Source: Solirubrobacteraceae bacterium (GTDB lineage: Bacteria > Actinomycetota > Thermoleophilia > Solirubrobacterales > Solirubrobacteraceae). Taken from it: a DNA stretch of 16,359 nt. Below the pieces are notes generated by a model, which saw nothing but the letters and a program-made list of their open reading frames with translations, was not told where the DNA came from and ran no database searches. The stretch lies in NCBI GenBank assembly GCA_030151725.1, contig JASLDD010000055.1:1-16359 (forward strand), given 5' to 3'. Shown here in pieces: positions 7,074 through 13,095 of the stretch. A program made the position numbers and the translations under genes. Position 1 is the first letter of the stretch; every line of letters starts with the position of its first letter.

Positions 7074-7859
7074 ATGTCCCTAACAGTGAACACCAACCTG
7101 GAGGCGATGGACGCCGGCAGGAACCTGAACAGCACCGAGAACATGCTCGCTACGTCGATGCAGAGGCTCTCCTCGGGTCTGCGCATCAACTCGGCCGCCG
7201 ACGACGTCGCCGGCTACGCCATCAGCACGCGTCTGCAGGGCCAGGTCAACGGCCTCAACCAGGCGACGCAGAACATCCAGGACGCCGTCTCGCTCGCGCA
7301 GACGGGCCAGGGCTCGCTCAACGACGTTGTGCAGATGCTCCAGCGGATTCGCGAGCTCGCGGTGCAGTACGCCAACGGCACGACCTCCGAAGAAGACCAG
7401 GAAGCGATCGAATCTGAGGCCGAACAGCTCAAAGAAGAGATCACACGCGTTGGTGAAACCACGACCTTCAACGGCGTGAAACTGCTCGAAGGTGGGGCCA
7501 CCATCACCTTCCAGGTGGGCGCCAACGAAGAAGAATCGATCGCCGTCAAAACGGTCGAACTCGCAAAAGCGACCGAAAACGCTTCGGTCACCGAAATCAA
7601 GACGATCGACGAAGCGCTCAACGAAGTCACGAAAGCAGCCGGTGAATACGGTTCGGTCCAGAACCGCATTCAGTACACAGAGGCCAACCTGGAAGTCTAC
7701 AGCCAGAACCTCGCGTCAGCTGTCAGTGGCATCGTCGACGTCAACATGGCTGCAGAAATGACGAACTTCACCAAGGAGCAAGTCCTTCAGCAGGCCGGTG
7801 TGGCGATTCTCGCGCAGGCCAACCACCTGCCGGAAGCTGTCCTGAAGCTTCTCCAGTAG
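7074..7859 (+). CDS. flagellin (filament subunit), short D0/D1 type
   Basis: 261 aa. The N-terminus (LTVNTNLEAMDAGRNLNSTE, then MQRLSSGLRINSAADDVAGY) and the C-terminus (NMAAEMTNFTKEQVLQQAGV and ending LPEAVLKLLQ) are the conserved D0/D1 flagellin helices. The central part (about residues 105-200) is only long enough for a small connector, so the protein lacks the variable outer D2/D3 domains. The segment LQRIRELAVQYANGT corresponds to the conserved D1 region that TLR5 recognises in other flagellins. Flagellin is exported through the FlhA/FlhB/FliPQR gate and polymerises outside the cell. It has its own sigma-28 promoter and Shine-Dalgarno, and a hairpin follows the stop. From about 7387 to 7700 it uses almost only GAA for Glu (18 GAA, 3 GAG), unlike its first part and its neighbours. 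Confidence 0.96.
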   Translation: MSLTVNTNLEAMDAGRNLNSTENMLATSMQRLSSGLRINSAADDVAGYAISTRLQGQVNGLNQATQNIQDAVSLAQTGQGSLNDVVQMLQRIRELAVQYANGTTSEEDQEAIESEAEQLKEEITRVGETTTFNGVKLLEGGATITFQVGANEEESIAVKTVELAKATENASVTEIKTIDEALNEVTKAAGEYGSVQNRIQYTEANLEVYSQNLASAVSGIVDVNMAAEMTNFTKEQVLQQAGVAILAQANHLPEAVLKLLQ

Positions 7860-7873
7860 TCCCTGATCTTCCT

Positions 7874-7904
7874 CAGCGGTGGCGTTTAGAGGACGCCACC
7901 GCTG
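7874..7904 (+). terminator. hairpin terminator after flagellin
   Basis: A perfect 12-bp stem: CAGCGGTGGCGT (7874-7885) pairs with ACGCCACCGCTG (7893-7904), with loop TTAGAGG. It begins 15 nt after the stop codon. There is no T-run behind it, as is common for high-GC actinobacterial terminators; it could also protect the mRNA 3' end. Confidence 0.75.
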
Positions 7905-8033
7905 CAGCGAAGCCCATCTGATCGCCGGCCGGTCTTTCGATCGGTCGGTTGCCAGGGGGTCATAACGCTTCGGCGGCCATGCAAATGGTCGCTCAGAAGC
8001 CATATACCGCCGCTTCATCGAGGGAACGGTGGT

Positions 8034-8066
8034 GAGACGGGCGACGACGGTCGCCCGTCTCTCTTT
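8034..8066 (+). terminator. second intrinsic terminator upstream of the amidase
   Basis: A perfect 12-bp stem: GAGACGGGCGAC (8034-8045) pairs with GTCGCCCGTCTC (8050-8061), loop GACG, followed by TCTTT (8062-8066). It lies about 175 nt beyond the flagellin stop, before the next sigma-28 promoter. Confidence 0.75.
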
Positions 8067-8131
8067 AAGCGTTTGGCACTGCGGAGGCCCTCGCGCCGCG
8101 GACGATCGTCATGTCGCCCTCGGTAGGCACC

Positions 8132-8158
8132 TCAAAGCAAGCCCGCTGCTGCCGATTA
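8132..8158 (+). promoter_or_regulatory. sigma-28-like promoter of the CHAP amidase gene
   Basis: TCAA (8132-8135), 15 nt, then GCCGATTA (8151-8158). The -10 matches GCCGATAA at 7 of 8 positions; the -35 is weaker than in the flagellin promoter but lies in the same register (TCAA-N15). The predicted start of transcription (about 8165) is almost at ATG 8168, so the mRNA would have little or no leader. Confidence 0.65.
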
Positions 8159-8167
8159 CCTGGGGCG

Positions 8168-8953
8168 ATGTCCATCGAAACCACGCTGGCGCGCATCGGC
8201 GCGATCAGGCAGGCGGTGAGCGATCCCTCGATGCTGGTCTCCTCGCGCGGAGCGCTCACAGGCGGCGTGGAGGCACCCGCGGCGAGCGCGACCGGTACCG
8301 GCACGGAATCCTCGTTTGCCGCGGCTCTCGACCAGGCCACGAGCACCCCGGCAACCACCACGGCGTCCGCGTCGTCCGCGGGGATGATGACGAGCGGCGC
8401 AGCGGGCAGCAGCGCATATGCCCCGCTGAGCAGTTCAGTCGGCTATGCGACAAGCCCTCTGCAGGGCATCGAAGGCCTGACGGGCGTCGCGCCCACAGCC
8501 ACGCAGAGCGGAGGACTTGGCAGTCGGATAGTGGCGATCGCCGAAAGCCAGCTGGGTCAAAGTGAGCAGCCGTCCGGCTCCAACGAATCGCCGGCCATCG
8601 CGCAGTACCGGACGGCGACTGCCGGCGCAGAGCCCGGGGCGCCATGGTGTGCCTACTTCGCGTCCTGGGCCGCCAACCAGGCCGGTGAGCCGCTCGGCCC
8701 GCAGGGGCAGGGCCTGGGGTCGGTGTCGGAGATCTGGTCGTGGGCCCAGAGCAGCGGCCGCGCTGTGGTCAACGGCCCTGGCGTGGTCCCCAAGCCGGGC
8801 GATCTGATCGTCTTCGGCGGCGAGCACGTGGGGATCGTGCGCGGCGTGCTCCCCAACGGACAGATCGCGACAATCGAGGGCAACTACGAAAACAAGGTTT
8901 CCGCCAACGTGCGCAGTGCGAGCGAAGCGACCGGCTACGTGAGCATGAGCTGA
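8168..8953 (+). CDS. CHAP-domain peptidoglycan amidase, probably flagellar
   Basis: 261 aa from ATG 8168. The longer frame from 8111 would start upstream of the sigma-28 promoter's own -10 and encodes atypical residues. The N-terminus MSIETTLARIGAIRQAV is a short helical segment, without a signal peptide. Residues about 30-105 are a Ser/Thr/Ala/Gly-rich linker. The C-terminal CHAP domain (about 115-261) has the catalytic Cys161 in GAPWCAYFASWAANQAG, His220 in GGEHVGIVRG, and Asn239 in IEGNYENK. CHAP amidases or endopeptidases cut peptidoglycan peptides. The lack of a Sec signal plus the flagellar promoter suggest export through the flagellar apparatus to open the wall for the rod, as FlgJ does elsewhere; this role is inference. 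A hairpin follows the stop. Confidence 0.87.
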   Translation: MSIETTLARIGAIRQAVSDPSMLVSSRGALTGGVEAPAASATGTGTESSFAAALDQATSTPATTTASASSAGMMTSGAAGSSAYAPLSSSVGYATSPLQGIEGLTGVAPTATQSGGLGSRIVAIAESQLGQSEQPSGSNESPAIAQYRTATAGAEPGAPWCAYFASWAANQAGEPLGPQGQGLGSVSEIWSWAQSSGRAVVNGPGVVPKPGDLIVFGGEHVGIVRGVLPNGQIATIEGNYENKVSANVRSASEATGYVSMS

Positions 8954-8954
8954 G

Positions 8955-8984
8955 CCTCCGGCTGACGTAGACTCACGCCGGAGG
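8955..8984 (+). promoter_or_regulatory. hairpin between amidase and SCO1 that covers the SCO1 Shine-Dalgarno
   Basis: CCTCCGGC (8955-8962) pairs with GCCGGAGG (8977-8984) around a 14-nt loop. The right arm contains the GGAGG of the SCO1 ribosome binding site (GGAGGGA, 8980-8986; ATG at 8993). It may end the amidase transcript, limit SCO1 translation, or both. Confidence 0.5.
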
Positions 8985-8992
8985 GAAGTGTG

Positions 8993-9661
8993 ATGAGCGA
9001 GCCCACCACCACTGCTCCGCGACTGTGGCCGAAGTTGGTGGCGCCGATGATCCTCCTGCTTGTGGTCGTGGCAGGCCTGTCGTTTCTGCTGTCCAAAGGC
9101 TCGAGCAAGCCCGCGCTACCGGGAGGTGTGGAGCAGCAGGCGGCCGGCAGCGGGTTCCTGGGCACGCTCACGCTTCCAGCGCGTCAAGCGCCCGCGATCG
9201 ACCTTCGCAACTACCAGGGCAAGCAGGTGACGCTCTCGCAATACCGCGGCAAGGCGGTTCTGGTGACGTTTCTGTATGCCAACTGCCCGGATGTGTGCCC
9301 GCTGATCGCCTCCAACCTACGCGTGGCACTCAACCTGCTCGGCCCGCGTGCCGCCGACGTTCAGGTGATCGCCGTGTCGGTGGATCCGCACGGGGACACG
9401 CCGGCGGCTGTGGCGCACTTCCTGCATGCCCATGAGATGAGCGGTCGGATGCAGTATCTGATTGGTTCCGGGAGCGAACTGGCGCGAACGTGGTCGGCGT
9501 GGAGCGTGGGCTCCAAACGCGAAGTCGGCCAGCCCGACCTCGTGGCGCACTCGGCGCTCGTCTACGGCGTCAGCGCCAGCGGCAAGCTGACGACCGTATA
9601 TCCGCCGACGTTCGAACCGAGCGAGATCGCCCACGACGTACCGAAGCTAGCGGCCAGGTAA
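8993..9661 (+). CDS. SCO1/SenC-type copper chaperone for cytochrome c oxidase
   Basis: 222 aa from ATG 8993 (GGAGGG about 7 nt upstream; a GTG at 8990 is too close to it). A membrane anchor spans about residues 15-34 (KLVAPMILLLVVVAGLSFLL). The thioredoxin-like domain follows, with the copper-binding CxxxC as C98-PDV-C102 (YANCPDVCPLIASNL) and the conserved His186 in LVAHSALVYGV. Also typical are IAVSVDPHGDTPAAVAHFL and the TYPPTFEPSEI-like end (VYPPTFEPSEI). SCO1 proteins deliver copper to, or reduce, the CuA centre of cytochrome oxidase subunit II outside the membrane. This fits the ctaD/ctaE/ctaG operon 5 kb downstream on the other strand. It is probably co-transcribed with the multicopper oxidase gene (14-nt gap). 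Confidence 0.93.
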   Translation: MSEPTTTAPRLWPKLVAPMILLLVVVAGLSFLLSKGSSKPALPGGVEQQAAGSGFLGTLTLPARQAPAIDLRNYQGKQVTLSQYRGKAVLVTFLYANCPDVCPLIASNLRVALNLLGPRAADVQVIAVSVDPHGDTPAAVAHFLHAHEMSGRMQYLIGSGSELARTWSAWSVGSKREVGQPDLVAHSALVYGVSASGKLTTVYPPTFEPSEIAHDVPKLAAR

Positions 9662-9675
9662 TTTTAGGCGAGCAA

Positions 9676-10653
9676 ATGAACGCCACAGGATCAACCGTCA
9701 AGCCGGCTGCCGGAGCACGAGTGAGGTGGAACTGCCTCTGCGCCGTCGTCGCTTGCGCGTTTGGGCTGCTCGCCGCAACGACGTTGGCGGCACGCGCAGA
9801 AGCGAGGACCGATGTCTACTGGGTGGCGGCGGTGCCGGTGATGTGGAATGTCGTGCCGTTCGAGAAAGACCCAATGATGCCTCAGAGCTTCACTGCCGCC
9901 GAAACGATGTTCCAGACAGTCCTCTACCGCCGATACACGGCTGACTGGAAGCGGCCCCACCCGGGCGTCGCCGAACGTCCGGGGGACGAACAGGGCATCC
10001 AGGGCCCCCTCCTGCAAGCGCGCGTGGGCGATCACATCGTCGTTCATTTCAAGAACATGGACACGGCCTTCCACAACCCGCACTCGATGCACTTCCATGG
10101 AGTCGTCTACAGCCCGTCCTCTGACGGCTCCTACGTACCCGGCTTCTCGGGTCCCGGTGCGGACGTGCCACCCGGGGGCTCATACACATACCGACTTTTC
10201 GCCGGTCCGGACTCATGGGGCGTCTGGCCCTACCACGACCATTCGCCGTCGATGGAACAGTCGATTGCAGGCGGCCTCTACGGCGCCCTGTCGATCCTGC
10301 GCCCCCACGAACAGGCCCCCGATCGCGAGTTCGTCGTCTTCCTGACACCAATGCTCTCGTTCATGTCGATCGACGGCCGCTCCTTCTTGGGCAGCACGCC
10401 AATCTTTCACGCTCGGGTGGGGGACCTGGTGCAGTGGGACGTGCTCGCCCTCGGCGATGAATTCCACACCTTCCACGTGCACGGACACCGCTGGCTGGAA
10501 GACGGCGTGCCTCGAGACACGAAGACCGTGGGGCCCGCTGAGAGCTTTCGCATCCGCTGGCGAGAGGAATCGCCGGGGACCTGGCTCTACCACTGCCACG
10601 TGGAGAGCCACATGATGGACGGCATGATCGGTCTCTACAGGGTCTCGCGATGA
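9676..10653 (+). CDS. two-domain multicopper oxidase, ceruloplasmin/hephaestin-like
   Basis: 325 aa from ATG 9676 with AGGCGAG just upstream; the longer frame to 9490 lies within SCO1. A basic N-terminus and a hydrophobic stretch (about 20-39) ending ARAEA form a probable Sec signal. The mature start TDVYWVAAVPVMWNVVP, then VLYRRYTADW and GIQGPLLQARVGDHIVVHFK, resemble ceruloplasmin/hephaestin domains.

All copper ligands are present: HxMHFHG at 136-142, YHDH at 186-189, HTFHVHGH at 264-271, and HCHVESHMMDGM at 306-317 (type 1 Cys307, His312, Met317). A complete type 1 plus type 2/3 set in two cupredoxin domains indicates an active, probably trimeric extracellular oxidase that reduces O2 to water. 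Possible substrates are Fe(II), Cu(I) or phenols; the substrate is not readable from the sequence. The next gene is ATGA-coupled. Confidence 0.9.
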   Translation: MNATGSTVKPAAGARVRWNCLCAVVACAFGLLAATTLAARAEARTDVYWVAAVPVMWNVVPFEKDPMMPQSFTAAETMFQTVLYRRYTADWKRPHPGVAERPGDEQGIQGPLLQARVGDHIVVHFKNMDTAFHNPHSMHFHGVVYSPSSDGSYVPGFSGPGADVPPGGSYTYRLFAGPDSWGVWPYHDHSPSMEQSIAGGLYGALSILRPHEQAPDREFVVFLTPMLSFMSIDGRSFLGSTPIFHARVGDLVQWDVLALGDEFHTFHVHGHRWLEDGVPRDTKTVGPAESFRIRWREESPGTWLYHCHVESHMMDGMIGLYRVSR

Positions 10654-11360
10654 GAGGCCCGGGAGACGCTCAACCGGCGATCGGGCGCCGTGTGGTGGTT
10701 CGATCCGCCGTCTCCGGCCTCGCAGTCCTGGTGGCCCTCACGGCGACCCTGTGCACACCCGCGCGATCCGGTGCAGCGGAAGAGACGGTCGCGATCGTCA
10801 ACTCCCATTACAAACCGACCCCCATCACGGTGTCGCTCGGAGACACGGTCACGTGGGTCAACGAAGGCTTCCTCCAGCACACCGTCACCGCCGAAAACGG
10901 TGAATTCTCCTCGGGCAGACTGAGTGGCGGGCAGCGGTTCTCCGTCAAGTTCACCAAACCGGGGACCTTCAAATATGTCTGCACCATCCATCCTGGGATG
11001 AAAGGGGAGGTGATCGTAGGGCAGTCCTCTGGTCGAGGCGAACCATCGCCCTCGTCCCCGACCTCGAAGGCATCCGCGCCGACGGGCACAGCGCACGTGT
11101 CTTTGAAGCTCATCAAGGCAGGGAAGGGGAGTCGGCGCCTGACACGCATCGCGGTCACCACAAGTCGACCCCGCGGACAGGTGACCCTGCAGCTCTATTC
11201 GCGTGAGCACTTCGCGTGGATACAGGTCGCACACGCGACACTCGACGCCGAAGGGGGCGCGACCTTCGAGCTGCGCTCCCAGGTGCACCGCGAGGTGAGG
11301 GCGGTCGTGACGGGTGGGCCCGGCGAAGGCCCGTCGATCAGCAGCGTCCTGCGTTCTTAG
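10650..11360 (+). CDS. secreted plastocyanin-like cupredoxin with C-terminal extension
   Basis: 236 aa, with its start overlapping the oxidase stop (ATGA). A twin-basic N-terminus (GRRVVVRSAVSGLAVLVAL) and a hydrophobic core to about residue 42 (SGAA) look like a secretion signal. Residues about 44-124 are a type 1 copper domain: ITVSLGDTVTWVNEGFLQHT gives His77, and YVCTIHPGMKG gives Cys111, His114 and Met117, the full plastocyanin ligand set. A Ser/Pro linker (about 126-145) leads to a 90-residue beta-rich domain (VSLKLIKAGKGSRRLTRIAV, then QVTLQLYSREHFAWIQVA) that I do not recognise. Coupling to the multicopper oxidase suggests that it is its electron donor or copper carrier; this is inference. 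A strong terminator follows. Confidence 0.9.
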   Translation: MRGPGDAQPAIGRRVVVRSAVSGLAVLVALTATLCTPARSGAAEETVAIVNSHYKPTPITVSLGDTVTWVNEGFLQHTVTAENGEFSSGRLSGGQRFSVKFTKPGTFKYVCTIHPGMKGEVIVGQSSGRGEPSPSSPTSKASAPTGTAHVSLKLIKAGKGSRRLTRIAVTTSRPRGQVTLQLYSREHFAWIQVAHATLDAEGGATFELRSQVHREVRAVVTGGPGEGPSISSVLRS

Positions 11361-11370
11361 TCGCTCGCAT

Positions 11371-11412
11371 AAAGCGTGGGGGGCCGCCCGCTGAGAGGCA
11401 GCCCCCCGCTTT
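11371..11412. terminator. bidirectional terminator between convergent copper genes
   Basis: AAAGC (11371-11375) and GGGGGGC (11378-11384) pair with GCCCCCCGCTTT (11401-11412), with a 2-nt bulge and a 16-nt loop. It sits between two convergent stop codons (11360 on plus, 11418 on minus) and can act in both directions. Confidence 0.8.
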
Positions 11413-11417
11413 GCTCG

Positions 11418-12263
11418 CTACTTGGCGATGCGGATGATGCGCTCCATGCCGAGCCGCGTGTGCGGACGGCCGTCCTGCGTGCTCATGAAGCAGACCTGCA
11501 CGTAAATCCCGGGGCGAGCCGTGATCACGCTCTGCTGATAGCCACCCGGCGAGACCGGGGCCTGAAAGCTCACGGGCGGACCCGCGACCAGCTTTTCGAT
11601 CCCCTTTTCATGCCCGCTCTTCAGCCCAGCGATGACCTTCTTCGCCGCAGCCATGTTCTTGACGGGGAAGGCCAGGTTCATGTGCACCAGATATCCGCCG
11701 TCTTCCCATCCGACGAGCTCTCCGACTTTCAGGGTCGAGGGACCCTTGAAGCCGAAGTCGATCGTCTTCTCCTGAGCCTGCGCAGCAGGAAGCGTGGCAG
11801 GCGATGGAGAGGCAGCGACGGTGAACGACTGGTGCACCTTCGTGGGACCGTTTTCACCCGCCAGCACAGCCAGGTAGCTGCCCGGCTGCAGATCGGTCTG
11901 CGTTTCCTGCCCCTTGCCCGAGGTCGCTTCCGCGTCGAAGACGATCGAGCCGAACTTGCCGACGCTGTTGGGGTCGAGCTTCGGGTTCTCCAGCGCTGCG
12001 ATCGCTTCGGCTTCGGTGGCGCCCGGCAGCAGCCGCACGAGGACGATCGACGGTTCCTTCAGTTTTCCAGTCGACGTCGCGATCACGTTCACCGCACCCG
12101 ATGTCGGAGTGCCCGTGATCGTGATCGCCGACGAGGATGCCGACAGGGTGAGCGAGGGAAGCGTCGCCGCGTGCCCGGCTTGAGCTGTAACGGTCATAGC
12201 GAGTAGCGCGGTCAGTGCGACGATCACGCTCCTCGGCTTGGTTCGGGCAAGGCTGAGATGCAT
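11418..12263 (-). CDS. secreted protein with two cupredoxin-like repeats
   Basis: 281 aa. The ATG at 12263 has AAAGGA with 8-9 nt spacing; the frame stays open upstream into the acetyltransferase gene but lacks family-like sequence. A signal peptide covers about residues 1-33 (RSVIVALTALLAMTVTAQAG).

The C-terminal half (about 165-281) resembles a cupredoxin: LKVGELVGWEDGGYLVHMNL gives His194, and YVQVCFMSTQDGRPHTRLGM gives Cys258, His268 and Met273. The N-terminal half (about 45-150) has a parallel layout (EPSIVLVRLLPGATEAEAIA, then LQPGSYLAVLAGENGPTKVH) but no Cys or Met ligands, so it looks like a duplicated copy without copper. Copper binding by the second half is inferred from the ligand pattern. 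It converges on the plus-strand cupredoxin gene and may work with the same copper/oxidase system. Confidence 0.75.
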   Translation of the reverse strand: MHLSLARTKPRSVIVALTALLAMTVTAQAGHAATLPSLTLSASSSAITITGTPTSGAVNVIATSTGKLKEPSIVLVRLLPGATEAEAIAALENPKLDPNSVGKFGSIVFDAEATSGKGQETQTDLQPGSYLAVLAGENGPTKVHQSFTVAASPSPATLPAAQAQEKTIDFGFKGPSTLKVGELVGWEDGGYLVHMNLAFPVKNMAAAKKVIAGLKSGHEKGIEKLVAGPPVSFQAPVSPGGYQQSVITARPGIYVQVCFMSTQDGRPHTRLGMERIIRIAK

Positions 12264-12284
12264 ATGCGGCGTCCTTTCGGGTCT

Positions 12285-12313
12285 TTGACGAGTGTTCTTA
12301 AGCTTCGCATAAG
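12285..12313 (+). promoter_or_regulatory. candidate promoter reading toward the acetyltransferase
   Basis: TTGACG (12285-12290), 17 nt, CATAAG (12308-12313). The -35 matches the vegetative consensus at 5 of 6 positions and the -10 at 4 of 6. It would give a leader of about 175 nt before ATG 12498. TCTTA and TAAGA arms (12296-12300 and 12310-12314) form an imperfect operator-like inverted repeat overlapping the -10. Confidence 0.4.
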
Positions 12314-12335
12314 AGACAGCGGAGGGTGTTCGTGT

Positions 12336-12363
12336 CATATAGGGAGGCTCCGTTTGACCGCAA
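12336..12363 (-). promoter_or_regulatory. candidate promoter of the duplicated cupredoxin-like gene
   Basis: On the minus strand TTGCGG (complement of 12358-12363), 16 nt, TATATG (complement of 12336-12341). The leader to ATG 12263 would be about 65 nt. It faces away from, and partly overlaps the leader of, the acetyltransferase promoter candidate. This is a modest consensus match. Confidence 0.4.
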
Positions 12364-12497
12364 GCACACAGCGTCGAGCAGTCAGCTGCGGTGGGACAGC
12401 GCTTGACCGCCGGCTGGTCGCAATATGCAGGACAGAGCCAGCAGCTGGATGGTGGCGAAGGCTTCGCATCGCCGGGCCAGCCTATGATCGACGCTGG

Positions 12498-13040
12498 ATG
12501 GACGGCAGTCAGTCGATCAGAACCAGGACGCCGGAGTTCGCCGCGCTCTACGAGCGGGTCAAGGTGGCCACCCGCCTCTCCTCCAAGCTCAGCGAGCTCT
12601 GCTTGGACGAAGCGGAGGCGATCCAGAAGGCCTTCGAAGAGCTGATCGGCAAGCCCGTTGGCGACACCTTCACGCTCATCCCGCCCTTCTACACCGATCA
12701 CGGGCTGAACATCACCGTCGGTCGAGCCGTTTTCATAGGTTCCCAGTGCGCGTTCACGGGCCACGCCGCGATCGACCTCGGCGACCAGGTCATGATCGCT
12801 CACAAGGTCAACCTGGTCACCGCCGGTCATCCCGTGGAGCCCGACAAACGGAAGGCGTACATCACCGCCGAGCCGATCGCTATCGAGACGAACGTATGGA
12901 TCGGAGCAGCCGCCACGATCTTGCCAGGTGTGAGGATCGGAGCTGGCTCCGTCGTCGCAGCCGGCGCCGTCGTGACACATGACGTTCCACCGGCGACGCT
13001 CGTGGCGGGCGTCCCGGCGACGGTGATCAGACACCTGTGA
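12498..13040 (+). CDS. maltose/NodL-type sugar O-acetyltransferase
   Basis: 180 aa from ATG 12498, matching the usual 180-190 of this family; the frame is open back to 12258 but that part overlaps another gene and has no family character. An N-terminal helical part (about 1-55) is followed by a left-handed beta-helix of hexapeptide repeats: IPPFYTDHGLNITVGRAVFI, then VMIAHKVNLVTAGHPVEPDK with the catalytic His111, and NVWIGAAATILPGVRIGAGS. The last part, VVAAGAVVTHDVPPATLVAG, is the canonical end. The enzyme transfers acetyl from acetyl-CoA to a sugar or related hydroxyl in the cytoplasm; the true acceptor is unknown. No Shine-Dalgarno stands out. It has no evident link to its copper or membrane-protein neighbours. 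Confidence 0.88.
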   Translation: MDGSQSIRTRTPEFAALYERVKVATRLSSKLSELCLDEAEAIQKAFEELIGKPVGDTFTLIPPFYTDHGLNITVGRAVFIGSQCAFTGHAAIDLGDQVMIAHKVNLVTAGHPVEPDKRKAYITAEPIAIETNVWIGAAATILPGVRIGAGSVVAAGAVVTHDVPPATLVAGVPATVIRHL

Positions 13041-13095
13041 GGGCCGATCGTCTCTCACGGGTTTGCAAATCATGGGCCCGGGGAATCAATGACAT

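Larger units (their letters stand above)
7860..8131. other. gene-free stretch between flagellin and the CHAP amidase
   Basis: No convincing gene. It contains the flagellin hairpin (7874-7904), a second 12-bp hairpin with a short T-rich tail (8034-8066), and roughly 130 nt between them. The only ATG frame there is an 18-codon frame at 7979 without a Shine-Dalgarno. The second hairpin either is a back-up terminator or ends an unannotated short transcript. Confidence 0.5.

Noticed and set aside
7979..8035. An 18-codon frame between the two hairpins
   Set aside because: No Shine-Dalgarno, very short, and it runs into the second hairpin; nothing supports translation.
8111..8167. In-frame ATG start for the CHAP amidase at 8111
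   Set aside because: It precedes the sigma-28 promoter's own elements, and the extra residues are Cys/Arg-rich and unlike the family.
12264..13073. Upstream extension of the duplicated cupredoxin-like gene on the minus strand
   Set aside because: The open frame overlaps the acetyltransferase gene antisense; the signal peptide and Shine-Dalgarno place the real start at 12263.
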